From contig RKSI01000185.1 of NCBI GenBank assembly GCA_007570905.1, forward strand, positions 1 through 5,174: a DNA stretch of 5,174 nt. The letters run 5' to 3'. A program made the translations under genes and the position numbers. Below, piece after piece: positions 1 to 5,174 of the stretch (within the stretch, counting starts at the first letter, position 1; the number at the start of each line of letters is the position of its first letter). The DNA comes from Gammaproteobacteria bacterium (GTDB lineage Bacteria; Pseudomonadota; Gammaproteobacteria; Poriferisulfidales; Oxydemutatoraceae). Under the pieces are notes generated by a model. That model saw only the letters and a program-made list of their open reading frames with translations. It was not told the origin of the DNA and did not search any database.

Positions 1-1
1 G

Positions 2-1057
2 CACTTCGCCTGCACCTCGGAAGACATCAATTCCATGGCCTGGGGGCTGATGCTGAAAGGCGCGCGCGCCGAAGTGCTGCTGCCGCGCCTGGCCGCGATT
101 CACGATGCGCTGCGCGCGCGCGCGCTGGAATATGCGGCGCTGCCAATGCTGGCGAGAACGCACGGGCAGCCGGCATCGCCGACGACATTGGGCAAGGAAA
201 TCGCCGTCTTCTGCCAACGCCTGCGGCGTCCGCTGGAGAGAATCGCCGACGCGCCGATGGCGGCCAAGATGAGCGGCGCGGTCGGCAACTACAACGCGCA
301 CCATGCGGCCTGCCCCGCTGTGGACTGGCCGGCGCTGACCGGCGACTGGATACGCTCGCTGGGGCTGCACCCGGCGCCGTGCACGACGCAGATTGAACCG
401 CACGACGGCCTCGTTGAATTGCTGGACGCGATGACCCACACCGGCCGCATCCTGCTGGATTTGTGCCGTGATGTCTGGGGTTACATCTCCATCGGCGTCT
501 TTGTGCAGAAAGCGGCCACAGGCGAGGTCGGCTCATCTACGATGCCGCACAAGGTCAATCCGATTGATTTTGAGAACGCCGAAGGCAATCTCGGCGTCGC
601 CTGCGCGCTGGCGCGCCATCTGTCCGATAAACTGCCGGTCTCGCGCTGGCAGCGCGATTTGTCCGATTCAACCGCGATGCGCTCGCTGGGAACGCTTTTC
701 GGCCATTTTGTGATTGCCGCCGACAACTTGCTCGCCGGGCTGGACAAACTTGAGGCCGACCCGCAGCAGATGGAAGCCGCTCTCGCCGCGCACCCGGAAG
801 TGCTGACCGAGGCCGTTCAGACGCTGCTGCGCAAACACCGCGTGGAAGGCGCCTACGAGAAAATCAAGGCGCTGTCGCGCGGGCGCCGGATGACGATGGA
901 TGAACTGGCGGCCTGCATTCGCGGCCTGGGCTTGCCGGACGAGGCCGTGCAACAACTGCTGGCGCTGACGCCGCAAACCTACACCGGCCTGGCCGAAGAG
1001 ATTGCGCGCGGCGCGGCGGACAAACTGCCGCAGACGAACAAGGCCGCAGACAAATGA
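2..1057 (+). CDS. purB: Adenylosuccinate lyase, 5'-truncated by window edge
   Basis: Adenylosuccinate lyase is a cytosolic homotetramer of the fumarase/aspartase superfamily. It cleaves SAICAR to AICAR and adenylosuccinate to AMP, each releasing fumarate, so it acts twice in purine synthesis. The open frame enters from the left edge, and 351 residues plus a TGA stop are visible; E. coli PurB has about 456, so roughly 105 N-terminal residues are missing. The visible part opens with HFACTSEDIN. Next comes ARTHGQPASP, whose His (bases 161-163) matches the general acid of characterised homologues, then GAVGNYNAHH and TTQIEPHD. The superfamily signature GSSTMPHKVNPIDFEN starts at base 530 and carries the catalytic serine on the mobile loop. 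KLPVSRWQRDLSDST follows, as in E. coli-type PurB. The ATG at 35 is internal, not the start, because conserved sequence continues upstream of it. The C-terminus runs about a dozen residues past the usual end. The gene converges on the ABC operon. Confidence 0.97.
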   Translation, partial: HFACTSEDINSMAWGLMLKGARAEVLLPRLAAIHDALRARALEYAALPMLARTHGQPASPTTLGKEIAVFCQRLRRPLERIADAPMAAKMSGAVGNYNAHHAACPAVDWPALTGDWIRSLGLHPAPCTTQIEPHDGLVELLDAMTHTGRILLDLCRDVWGYISIGVFVQKAATGEVGSSTMPHKVNPIDFENAEGNLGVACALARHLSDKLPVSRWQRDLSDSTAMRSLGTLFGHFVIAADNLLAGLDKLEADPQQMEAALAAHPEVLTEAVQTLLRKHRVEGAYEKIKALSRGRRMTMDELAACIRGLGLPDEAVQQLLALTPQTYTGLAEEIARGAADKLPQTNKAADK

Positions 1058-1059
1058 GA

Positions 1060-1096
1060 GTGTCGCCGGCAACCGCAGCCTCTGGCGCGGCGGCAC
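1060..1096. terminator. Imperfect stem-loop after purB, possible terminator
   Basis: Two bases after the purB stop, GTGTCGCCG (1060-1068) can pair with CGGCGGCAC (1088-1096), giving nine pairs of which one is a G-U wobble. Within the loop, CGCAG (1074-1078) can pair with CTGGCG (1082-1087) if one G is bulged. The position between two convergent genes fits a terminator serving one or both strands. No strong U tract follows on either side; the nearest T-rich bases on the + strand (CTTGTTT) lie about 10 bases further on. It may therefore be a weak intrinsic terminator, an RNA 3'-end stabilising hairpin, or chance pairing in GC-rich DNA. Confidence 0.35.
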
Positions 1097-1099
1097 AAC

Positions 1100-1147
1100 T
1101 GCCCGCTTGTTTCCGGATGCCGGGCGGCGCGGGCGGCGCGGCGGGCA
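1100..1147. repeat. GC-rich short repeats in convergent gap
   Basis: The 9-mer CGGGCGGCG occurs twice in perfect tandem (1121-1129 and 1130-1138), followed by a degenerate partial copy. TGCCCGC (1100-1106) is the exact reverse complement of GCGGGCA (1141-1147), which lies next to the stop codon of the DUF4340 gene on the - strand; the 34-base loop makes it a weak hairpin. TGCCCG can alternatively pair with CGGGC at 1121-1125. This could contribute to termination of the - strand operon, but there is no T tract and the sequence is simple enough to arise by chance. Confidence 0.4.
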
Positions 1148-1148
1148 A

Positions 1149-2183
1149 CTATTGCTTTATCAGCGATTCGGGCGTGGCTTCAAGCGGCTCGTAGAGCGAG
1201 TCTTGCAGGCGGTAATACCACCGGGAGAGATGCGCGGCGAGTGACGCGGCCCGGTCGCGGACTTCCGCGCGCTTGTCCTGCGCCGCGCCTGATTGCTCCA
1301 TCACCTCTTCGTTGTGCTGCGCGCCGATGACCGCATAAAGGCTTTCGCCGACGCGGTACGCCTGCACGACGATTTCCAGCCCGTCGAATGTCGTGAACAC
1401 CGCGCGGATGGCCGTGTCGGGCAGCGCGAAGTCGTCTTTGCGCGGATAGACCTCGCGGAAGTCAAGATAATCCACGGTGGCGGCAAGCCGGTTCAGGATG
1501 CCGGGGTCTTTCAGTTCGCCGCCTTCCGGCATCACCGCCATTTTCAGCGGCTCGCCGCGCTTGTCGCGCACCACCTCAAGCGGTTTGCCGTCCTTGTGCT
1601 CAACCGCAATCCGGTGCAGTTCGGCAGGCTCAATGTGCACAATCCGCTTGTCAAGCCAGGATTGCGGGTCGGCGTCGGGTGACAGCCTGCGGTTAATCAG
1701 CCAACTCGCCGCCTCGCCTTCAATGCGCGCAAACTGGCCTTCGCTCAACTGGCGGCTCGGGTTGCCGAGTATCAGCCCCCACTGCCGCTGCGCGTTGGAC
1801 CACTGCACCAGCACGCCGGCGCCCGACTCCGCATCGGTGTCGGCGACGCCCAATTGCGCGTATTGGGCGGGCTGCGCGGTTTTCCGCTCGACCTTCTGCG
1901 CCTCCGACAGCGCCAGCAGCAAACTGCGGATTCTGGCCGTGTCCGCCGGGTGGTTGTCCTTGTCCACGACCTGCCACAGGTTGTCGTCGTTGCGCGCAAG
2001 GCTCACCTGCCCGCCGCCGGCGCGCACTTCAATCGCGGCGACGCTGTTGACCGCCTCCATGTTCAGATCCGGGAACAGCGCACTGTGCGCGCCGCCGCGG
2101 TCTTGTTCCATGCCGACGAACACCACCGCGGCGACCGAAGCCAGCGCGACGGCCAGCACCATGATGAAAAGACGGCTGCTCAT
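1149..2183 (-). CDS. DUF4340 domain protein, membrane-anchored
   Basis: This 344-residue protein has a single hydrophobic N-terminal helix (about residues 5-25) after a very short positively charged end. No obvious signal peptidase site or lipobox is visible, so it is probably an inner-membrane protein with its body in the periplasm. The body looks like DUF4340: a region with LWQVVDKDNHPADTARIRSL (residues 69-88), an alternating beta-type stretch with LILGNPSR and GQFARIEGEAASWLIN (about 137-164), then WLDKRIVHI (176-184). It ends with an aromatic segment RWYYRLQDSLYEPL (321-334). DUF4340 proteins typically sit beside GldG-like ABC auxiliary proteins, as here, and have no established biochemical function. 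It is last in the operon, starting 3 bases after the GldG-like stop. The chosen ATG is supported by GAGG eight bases upstream. It ends in TAG, 91 bp from the convergent purB stop. No catalytic motif was recognised; a structural or accessory role to the transporter is inference. Confidence 0.85.
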   Translation of the reverse strand: MSSRLFIMVLAVALASVAAVVFVGMEQDRGGAHSALFPDLNMEAVNSVAAIEVRAGGGQVSLARNDDNLWQVVDKDNHPADTARIRSLLLALSEAQKVERKTAQPAQYAQLGVADTDAESGAGVLVQWSNAQRQWGLILGNPSRQLSEGQFARIEGEAASWLINRRLSPDADPQSWLDKRIVHIEPAELHRIAVEHKDGKPLEVVRDKRGEPLKMAVMPEGGELKDPGILNRLAATVDYLDFREVYPRKDDFALPDTAIRAVFTTFDGLEIVVQAYRVGESLYAVIGAQHNEEVMEQSGAAQDKRAEVRDRAASLAAHLSRWYYRLQDSLYEPLEATPESLIKQ

Positions 2184-2186
2184 GTC

Positions 2187-4130
2187 TCATGCCTCATGCC
2201 GCGAGCGCCGGCGGTGGCGGATGAACGCGAACAGCAGCGCCAGCAGCGTGACAGCCGCCGGCACCGCGCCGATGTTGATGGCCGTCAGGCGCGCGCCGAG
2301 CGCGTCAATGTCGCGCGCCAGTTTGTGCTTGACCTCGCGCAGTTCCTTGCGGGTTTGCAGCATCTGCGCGCGGAAACCGGCCAGCTCCTGCTGCTGTTCG
2401 GCGGTCAGTATCGTGGACTTGACATCGGCGCGCCGGCTTTGCAGTTCGCTGAGTTTTTGCTCGGTCTCGCGCAGTTTGCGCTGAAGGTTCTCCTCGGTCT
2501 CGCGGTATTCAAGGCTGGACTTGCGCTCCAGTTCAATCACGCGGGTGAACGGGCGGCTGAGGCGCGCGCGCCCGCGAATGCCTATCAACTCGCTGCCGCC
2601 GGTGTATTGATCCACCGCGTTGACGATGAAGTCGCGGTTGTTGGCGTGGGGCTGCTGGATGCGCTGGCCGAGAAACTCCCGCACCGTCACCCACATCCGG
2701 TCGGACAGCACATCCACATCGGCCACCACCAGCAGGTTGGCGGCGCCGGTGGTCTGCGCGATGTGCGGGTATTGCGGCTTTTCCGCCGGCTTTTCCTCTT
2801 CGTTGTCTGCGGCGCTCTCGCCGTCTTCGCCGTCCCCTTCCTCTTCCTTCGGCGGCGGCGGCGGCCCGTCGAAGGCGCTGGTCAGTTCGCCCTCAATCTT
2901 GGCGGCGATGGTGTATTCCCTGCCGCTTGCGACAAACCCTCTTTCCAGCGCCGCCTGGTCGGCGACGAAACGCAGCCGCTGCAACGGCATCAGCATAGAG
3001 TTGAAGCCCGACTGCACCAGCGGCGTCATCCGGATTTTTTCGGTGTCGGTCACTTCTATGTTGGACGCGCTGGCGAAGTTGACCTGGCCGAGCATCGCGG
3101 TGATGGCGTCATCCTGGTTCATGTTGGCCTGCCGGTAGCCGAGCAGCACGATGTGGCGGCGCGGCGCATGGCCGGGCGCGGCGGCCTGAAGCGCGTGGTC
3201 GAAGTCGGCGACGACGGTGCCTTCGGAGACGCCGAAGCCCCATGCATTGAACAACCGGTTCAGCGACGAACTCCGGATGTCGGCGGCGGGCAGCGGCGTG
3301 TCGGCGGGAACCGGAATCTCCTGCACCTCGGCGTGCGGGTCGACGAAGAAAACCGCCTTGCCGCCGCCCATCACATACTGGTCTATCGCATACAGCGTCT
3401 GCTCCTCAAGGCGCTGCGGGTGCGCGACCATCAGCAGGTCCACATCGTCGTCCACGCGGTCGCTGTCGGTGAACACCAGTTTGACGGTGAACAACTGCTC
3501 CAGTTGCTCGATGATGACCCACGCGCGATCGGGGTTGCCGATGGGCGAGCCGAGGCCGGTCGGGTACATCGGCAGGTCCGTCATCAGCCCCAACACCGGT
3601 TTTTTCGGGTTCAGCAGGCTGTAGAGGAGTTTGCCGATGTCGTATTCAAGAAACACCTCGCGGCTGGTTTGCAGAAACGGTATCGCCTCGATGTTGCCGA
3701 CCGCGTTGGTGCCGGCGAGGCCGAAATACAGCGAGTCGCCGCTGTTTTGCACCGGAACCTTCTGCAGGCCGAAGCCGGTGGCGCGGTCTTCGTCTTCGGA
3801 GAACGGCTCCGGGTCCACCAGATGCAACTGGATGTTGCCTTCCGAATGAAACACATATTCCTCCAGCAACTCGCGCACCTGCGTGTGGTATTTCCTGAGC
3901 GGCGAATAATCCCTGCTGACCGTCTCGGAAAAGAACAGATAAAGGTTAATCGGCTGGTCTATGCCCTCTATGATTTTCAGCGTGTTGTCCGACAGCGTGT
4001 AGATGCTGTTTTCGGTGAGGTCCAGGCGCAGGTGTTTCAGCGCCGTGTTGGACAGCGTCGTCAGCACCAGAAAGGTCAGCGCCAGCAGCACATAGACAAC
4101 GGCCTGCGGAACCGGCATGTCGCGTTTCAT
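2187..4130 (-). CDS. GldG-like ABC transporter auxiliary protein (PF09822-type)
   Basis: This 647-residue protein resembles GldG, the auxiliary component of the GldA/GldF ABC system. Membrane helix 1 spans about residues 9-29 and is followed by the family hallmark LDLTENSIYTLSDNT (36-50). A large soluble domain follows, with NLYLFFSE (62-69), a DPEPF turn, DVDLLMVAHPQRLEEQTLYA (229-248) and YVMGGGKAVFFVDPHAE (252-268). A low-complexity linker at about 421-452 has five prolines and then many Glu/Asp. The conserved block NNRDFIVNAVDQYTGGSELI (497-516) comes next, then a charged predicted coiled coil (about 530-612), a second helix (617-637) and an Arg-rich cytoplasmic tail. Two helices with both ends basic place the middle domain outside the cytoplasm. 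It starts one base after the permease stop and ends 3 bases before the DUF4340 gene. In Flavobacterium johnsoniae GldG is needed for gliding; in other bacteria the role and substrate are unknown. The gene is separate, not fused to the permease as in some genomes. Confidence 0.88.
   Translation of the reverse strand: MKRDMPVPQAVVYVLLALTFLVLTTLSNTALKHLRLDLTENSIYTLSDNTLKIIEGIDQPINLYLFFSETVSRDYSPLRKYHTQVRELLEEYVFHSEGNIQLHLVDPEPFSEDEDRATGFGLQKVPVQNSGDSLYFGLAGTNAVGNIEAIPFLQTSREVFLEYDIGKLLYSLLNPKKPVLGLMTDLPMYPTGLGSPIGNPDRAWVIIEQLEQLFTVKLVFTDSDRVDDDVDLLMVAHPQRLEEQTLYAIDQYVMGGGKAVFFVDPHAEVQEIPVPADTPLPAADIRSSSLNRLFNAWGFGVSEGTVVADFDHALQAAAPGHAPRRHIVLLGYRQANMNQDDAITAMLGQVNFASASNIEVTDTEKIRMTPLVQSGFNSMLMPLQRLRFVADQAALERGFVASGREYTIAAKIEGELTSAFDGPPPPPKEEEGDGEDGESAADNEEEKPAEKPQYPHIAQTTGAANLLVVADVDVLSDRMWVTVREFLGQRIQQPHANNRDFIVNAVDQYTGGSELIGIRGRARLSRPFTRVIELERKSSLEYRETEENLQRKLRETEQKLSELQSRRADVKSTILTAEQQQELAGFRAQMLQTRKELREVKHKLARDIDALGARLTAINIGAVPAAVTLLALLFAFIRHRRRSRHEA
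2192..2195 (-). promoter_or_regulatory. Shine-Dalgarno GAGG for the DUF4340 gene
   Basis: On the - strand the sequence TGAGGCATGAGACATG places GAGG eight bases before the DUF4340 start codon. The site lies inside the last codons of the GldG-like gene, which fits translational coupling and supports the ATG at 2183 over a later in-frame methionine. Confidence 0.6.
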
Positions 4131-4131
4131 G

Positions 4132-4866
4132 TCATTCCCCCCGGCCGCTTTCCAGAATCACGACATTGGCGGTCAGCCAGAACACTATCATCAGCAGAAA
4201 ATAAACCAGGTCGCGCAGGTCGATGACGCCCTTGCTGATGGACGCGAAATGCGTCAGAAAGCTCAGCGAGGCGATGGTGTCGAGCAACATCTGCGGCAGC
4301 CACGCCTCGAACAAATCCAGCACATATGGCAGGCTGCTGGACATGAACGCAAAGCAGACGACGATGCTGATGATGAAGGCGATGACCTGGTTGCGGGTGG
4401 TCGCCGAGATGCACGAGCCGATGGCCAGGAACGCCCCCGCCATCAGGAAACTGCCGATATAGGCCGAGAAGATAACGCCGTTGTCCGGTTCGCCGAGATA
4501 GTTCACCGTGACCCACAGCGGAAAAGTCAGCGCCAGCGCGGCGCCGGTGAACAGCCACGCGGCGATGTATTTGCCGAGCACCGCCTGCGTGACGCTGACC
4601 GGCAGAGTCATCAGCAGTTCAATGCTGCCGCTCTTGCGCTCCTCCGCCCACAGCCGCATGGAAATGGCCGGAATCAGGAACAGGTACAGCCACGGGTGAA
4701 ACTGGAAGAACGCCAGCAGGTCGGCCTCGCCGCGCTCGTAGAAATTGCCGAGATAAAAAGTGAAGGTGGCAATCAGGACGAGAAAGATGACGATGAACAC
4801 ATATGCAAGCGGCGTCGCAAAATAGCCGGCCAGTTCTTTCCTGAGGATCGCGGCGATGGCGTTCAT
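4132..4866 (-). CDS. ABC-2 type transporter permease, GldF-like
   Basis: This 244-residue inner-membrane permease has about six hydrophobic segments, near residues 20-40, 57-71, 100-123, 131-155, 160-182 and 216-237. The amphipathic N-terminus with KELAGYFATPLAYVF is typical of the ABC-2/GldF group. So is the cytoplasmic loop RLWAEERKSGSIELLMTLPV (71-90), which resembles the part that contacts the ATPase in ABC-2 exporters. Length is normal for the family, so the gene looks complete. It would pair with the upstream ATPase, probably as a dimer of permeases with a dimer of ATPases; this is inferred from the family. The start overlaps the ATPase stop in an ATGA tetranucleotide and has GGGAG six bases upstream. 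The product is followed after one base by the GldG-like start. Its substrate cannot be told from sequence. Confidence 0.9.
   Translation of the reverse strand: MNAIAAILRKELAGYFATPLAYVFIVIFLVLIATFTFYLGNFYERGEADLLAFFQFHPWLYLFLIPAISMRLWAEERKSGSIELLMTLPVSVTQAVLGKYIAAWLFTGAALALTFPLWVTVNYLGEPDNGVIFSAYIGSFLMAGAFLAIGSCISATTRNQVIAFIISIVVCFAFMSSSLPYVLDLFEAWLPQMLLDTIASLSFLTHFASISKGVIDLRDLVYFLLMIVFWLTANVVILESGRGE
4137..4142 (-). promoter_or_regulatory. G-run upstream of the GldG-like start, possible RBS
   Basis: Six G residues on the - strand end six bases before the GldG-like ATG, within the last codons of the permease. This is a poor match to the consensus GGAGG. With only one base between the genes, re-initiation by ribosomes finishing the permease is at least as likely as independent initiation. 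Confidence 0.35.
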
Positions 4867-5174
4867 GACATGCTCCCGGCGGTGATTTCCCTGAAAACCT
4901 CGTCCAGCCGCCCCTGCTCCATGCGCAGGTCGGAGACCGCCAGTTTGCGGTCGGCGACGCAGCGCTTGACATCGCGGTACACATCCGCCTGCCGGTCTTT
5001 TTGCGTGAAAAGAATCCAGCGGCGCTGCACCATGTCCTGCTCGGCGGCGGTGACGCCGTCGAGCGCCTCCAGCGTCTTGACCGCGTCGCGGTCGCCGCTT
5101 TGCAGGCTGATTGCGTGGTGATAGCGGGACTGCTCCAGCAGTTCCTTCGGCGTCGAGTCGGTCAGCAGGCGCCC
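4863..5174 (-). CDS. ABC transporter ATP-binding protein, C-terminal part only
   Basis: The reading frame enters from the right edge and ends in TGA (4865-4863); 103 residues are visible. They begin GRLLTDSTPKELLEQS, which matches the segment directly after the nucleotide-binding domain of ABC-2 type ATPases (commonly G-x-x-x-x-x-G/S-T-P-x-E-L). They end RLDEVFREITAG, matching the usual L-E/D-x-V-F-x-x-x-T close of such proteins. Between them is a roughly 75-residue alpha/beta regulatory domain like that of GldA/CcmA-type ATPases. Walker A, Walker B, the signature motif and the H-loop lie outside the window, so catalytic competence cannot be judged. A typical full length would be about 300 residues. 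The gene overlaps the permease start by four bases. Position and order point to a GldA-like partner of the permease; assignment to GldA proper is inference. Confidence 0.85.
   Translation of the reverse strand, partial: GRLLTDSTPKELLEQSRYHHAISLQSGDRDAVKTLEALDGVTAAEQDMVQRRWILFTQKDRQADVYRDVKRCVADRKLAVSDLRMEQGRLDEVFREITAGSMS
4873..4877 (-). promoter_or_regulatory. Shine-Dalgarno GGGAG for the permease gene
   Basis: GGGAG lies six bases before the permease ATG on the - strand, inside the end of the ATPase gene. It supports the ATG at 4866 as the true start, which also gives the ATGA stop/start overlap. Confidence 0.6.

Larger units (their letters stand above)
1149..5174 (-). other. ABC-2 / GldG-like / DUF4340 operon (5' end outside window)
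   Basis: Four genes read in the same direction with junctions of -4, +1 and +3 bases, and no room for internal promoters or terminators between them. The order is ATPase, permease, GldG-like protein, DUF4340 protein, a recurring arrangement in which the last two are thought to be extracytoplasmic accessories of the transporter. The set probably forms one membrane complex; the substrate is unknown. The operon could extend further upstream beyond the right edge. On the downstream side it ends at the convergent purB gene. Confidence 0.85.

Noticed and set aside
864..1148. A - strand open frame covering the convergent gap and the 3' end of purB
   Set aside because: The product is Ala/Pro/Arg-rich with no motif, mostly overlaps the conserved purB frame, and no convincing ribosome binding site was seen.
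1002..1244. A small + strand open frame spanning the end of purB and the gap
   Set aside because: It begins inside purB in another frame and runs into the antisense of the DUF4340 gene; its Arg/Gly-rich composition looks like a shadow of GC-rich DNA.
1854..4226. A 790-codon open frame on the + strand, antisense to the GldG-like gene and part of the DUF4340 and permease genes
   Set aside because: It is rich in Arg, His, Gln and Val with no recognisable domain, and lies opposite well-supported genes whose products have family motifs and membrane helices. Long antisense frames are expected in GC-rich DNA.
4619..4984. A - strand open frame bridging the ATPase and permease genes
   Set aside because: It is out of frame with both. 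The true ATPase frame ends at 4863 with the conserved RLDEVF ending, and the true permease frame starts at 4866.
4117..5121. A 334-codon open frame on the + strand, antisense to the permease and ATPase genes
   Set aside because: Its product is low-complexity and charged (many Arg, Gln, Asp), without motifs, while the opposite strand encodes a clear ABC-2 permease and ATPase end.
1149..5174. Assigning the operon to gliding motility as gldA/gldF/gldG
   Set aside because: Only family resemblance supports it. Homologues are widespread in non-gliding bacteria and no other gliding or type IX secretion gene is visible, so gene symbols were left empty.
1..5174. CRISPR arrays, tRNA or rRNA genes, insertion sequences, phage attachment sites
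   Set aside because: No regularly spaced repeats, tRNA-like cloverleaf, transposase frame or long terminal inverted repeats were seen; almost every base lies in a supported gene.

Overview
The window is about 5.2 kb of GC-rich, densely coding bacterial DNA. It holds the 3' part of one housekeeping gene on the + strand and, converging on it, a tightly packed four-gene operon on the - strand. The E. coli-type adenylosuccinate lyase, the high GC content and the gene packing suggest a proteobacterium, perhaps a gammaproteobacterium. This is inferred from the protein sequences alone, and I cannot name a genus.

Layout: (1) Positions 2-1057 (+) carry purB, truncated at its 5' end by the window edge. 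(2) Positions 1058-1148 form a 91-bp convergent gap with an imperfect hairpin directly after purB and a short GC-rich repeat. (3) Positions 5174 down to 1149 (-) carry, in transcription order, the C-terminal end of an ABC transporter ATPase (partial), a six-helix ABC-2 type permease, a GldG-like membrane-anchored auxiliary protein (PF09822-type) and a DUF4340 protein. Junctions in the operon are a 4-base ATGA overlap, a 1-base gap and a 3-base gap, so the four genes are almost certainly co-transcribed and probably translationally coupled. The operon promoter lies beyond the right edge, and the purB promoter beyond the left edge.

Working model: the ATPase and permease form an ABC-2 transporter core in the inner membrane. 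The GldG-like protein, with a large soluble domain between an N-terminal and a C-terminal membrane helix, and the singly anchored DUF4340 protein would add extracytoplasmic parts. The first three resemble GldA, GldF and GldG, which are needed for gliding in Flavobacterium, but homologous sets occur widely in non-gliding bacteria where the substrate and role are unknown. No other gliding gene is visible here, so a gliding role is not claimed. This module is the least understood part of the window. No RNA genes, mobile elements, CRISPR arrays or clear pseudogenes were seen.
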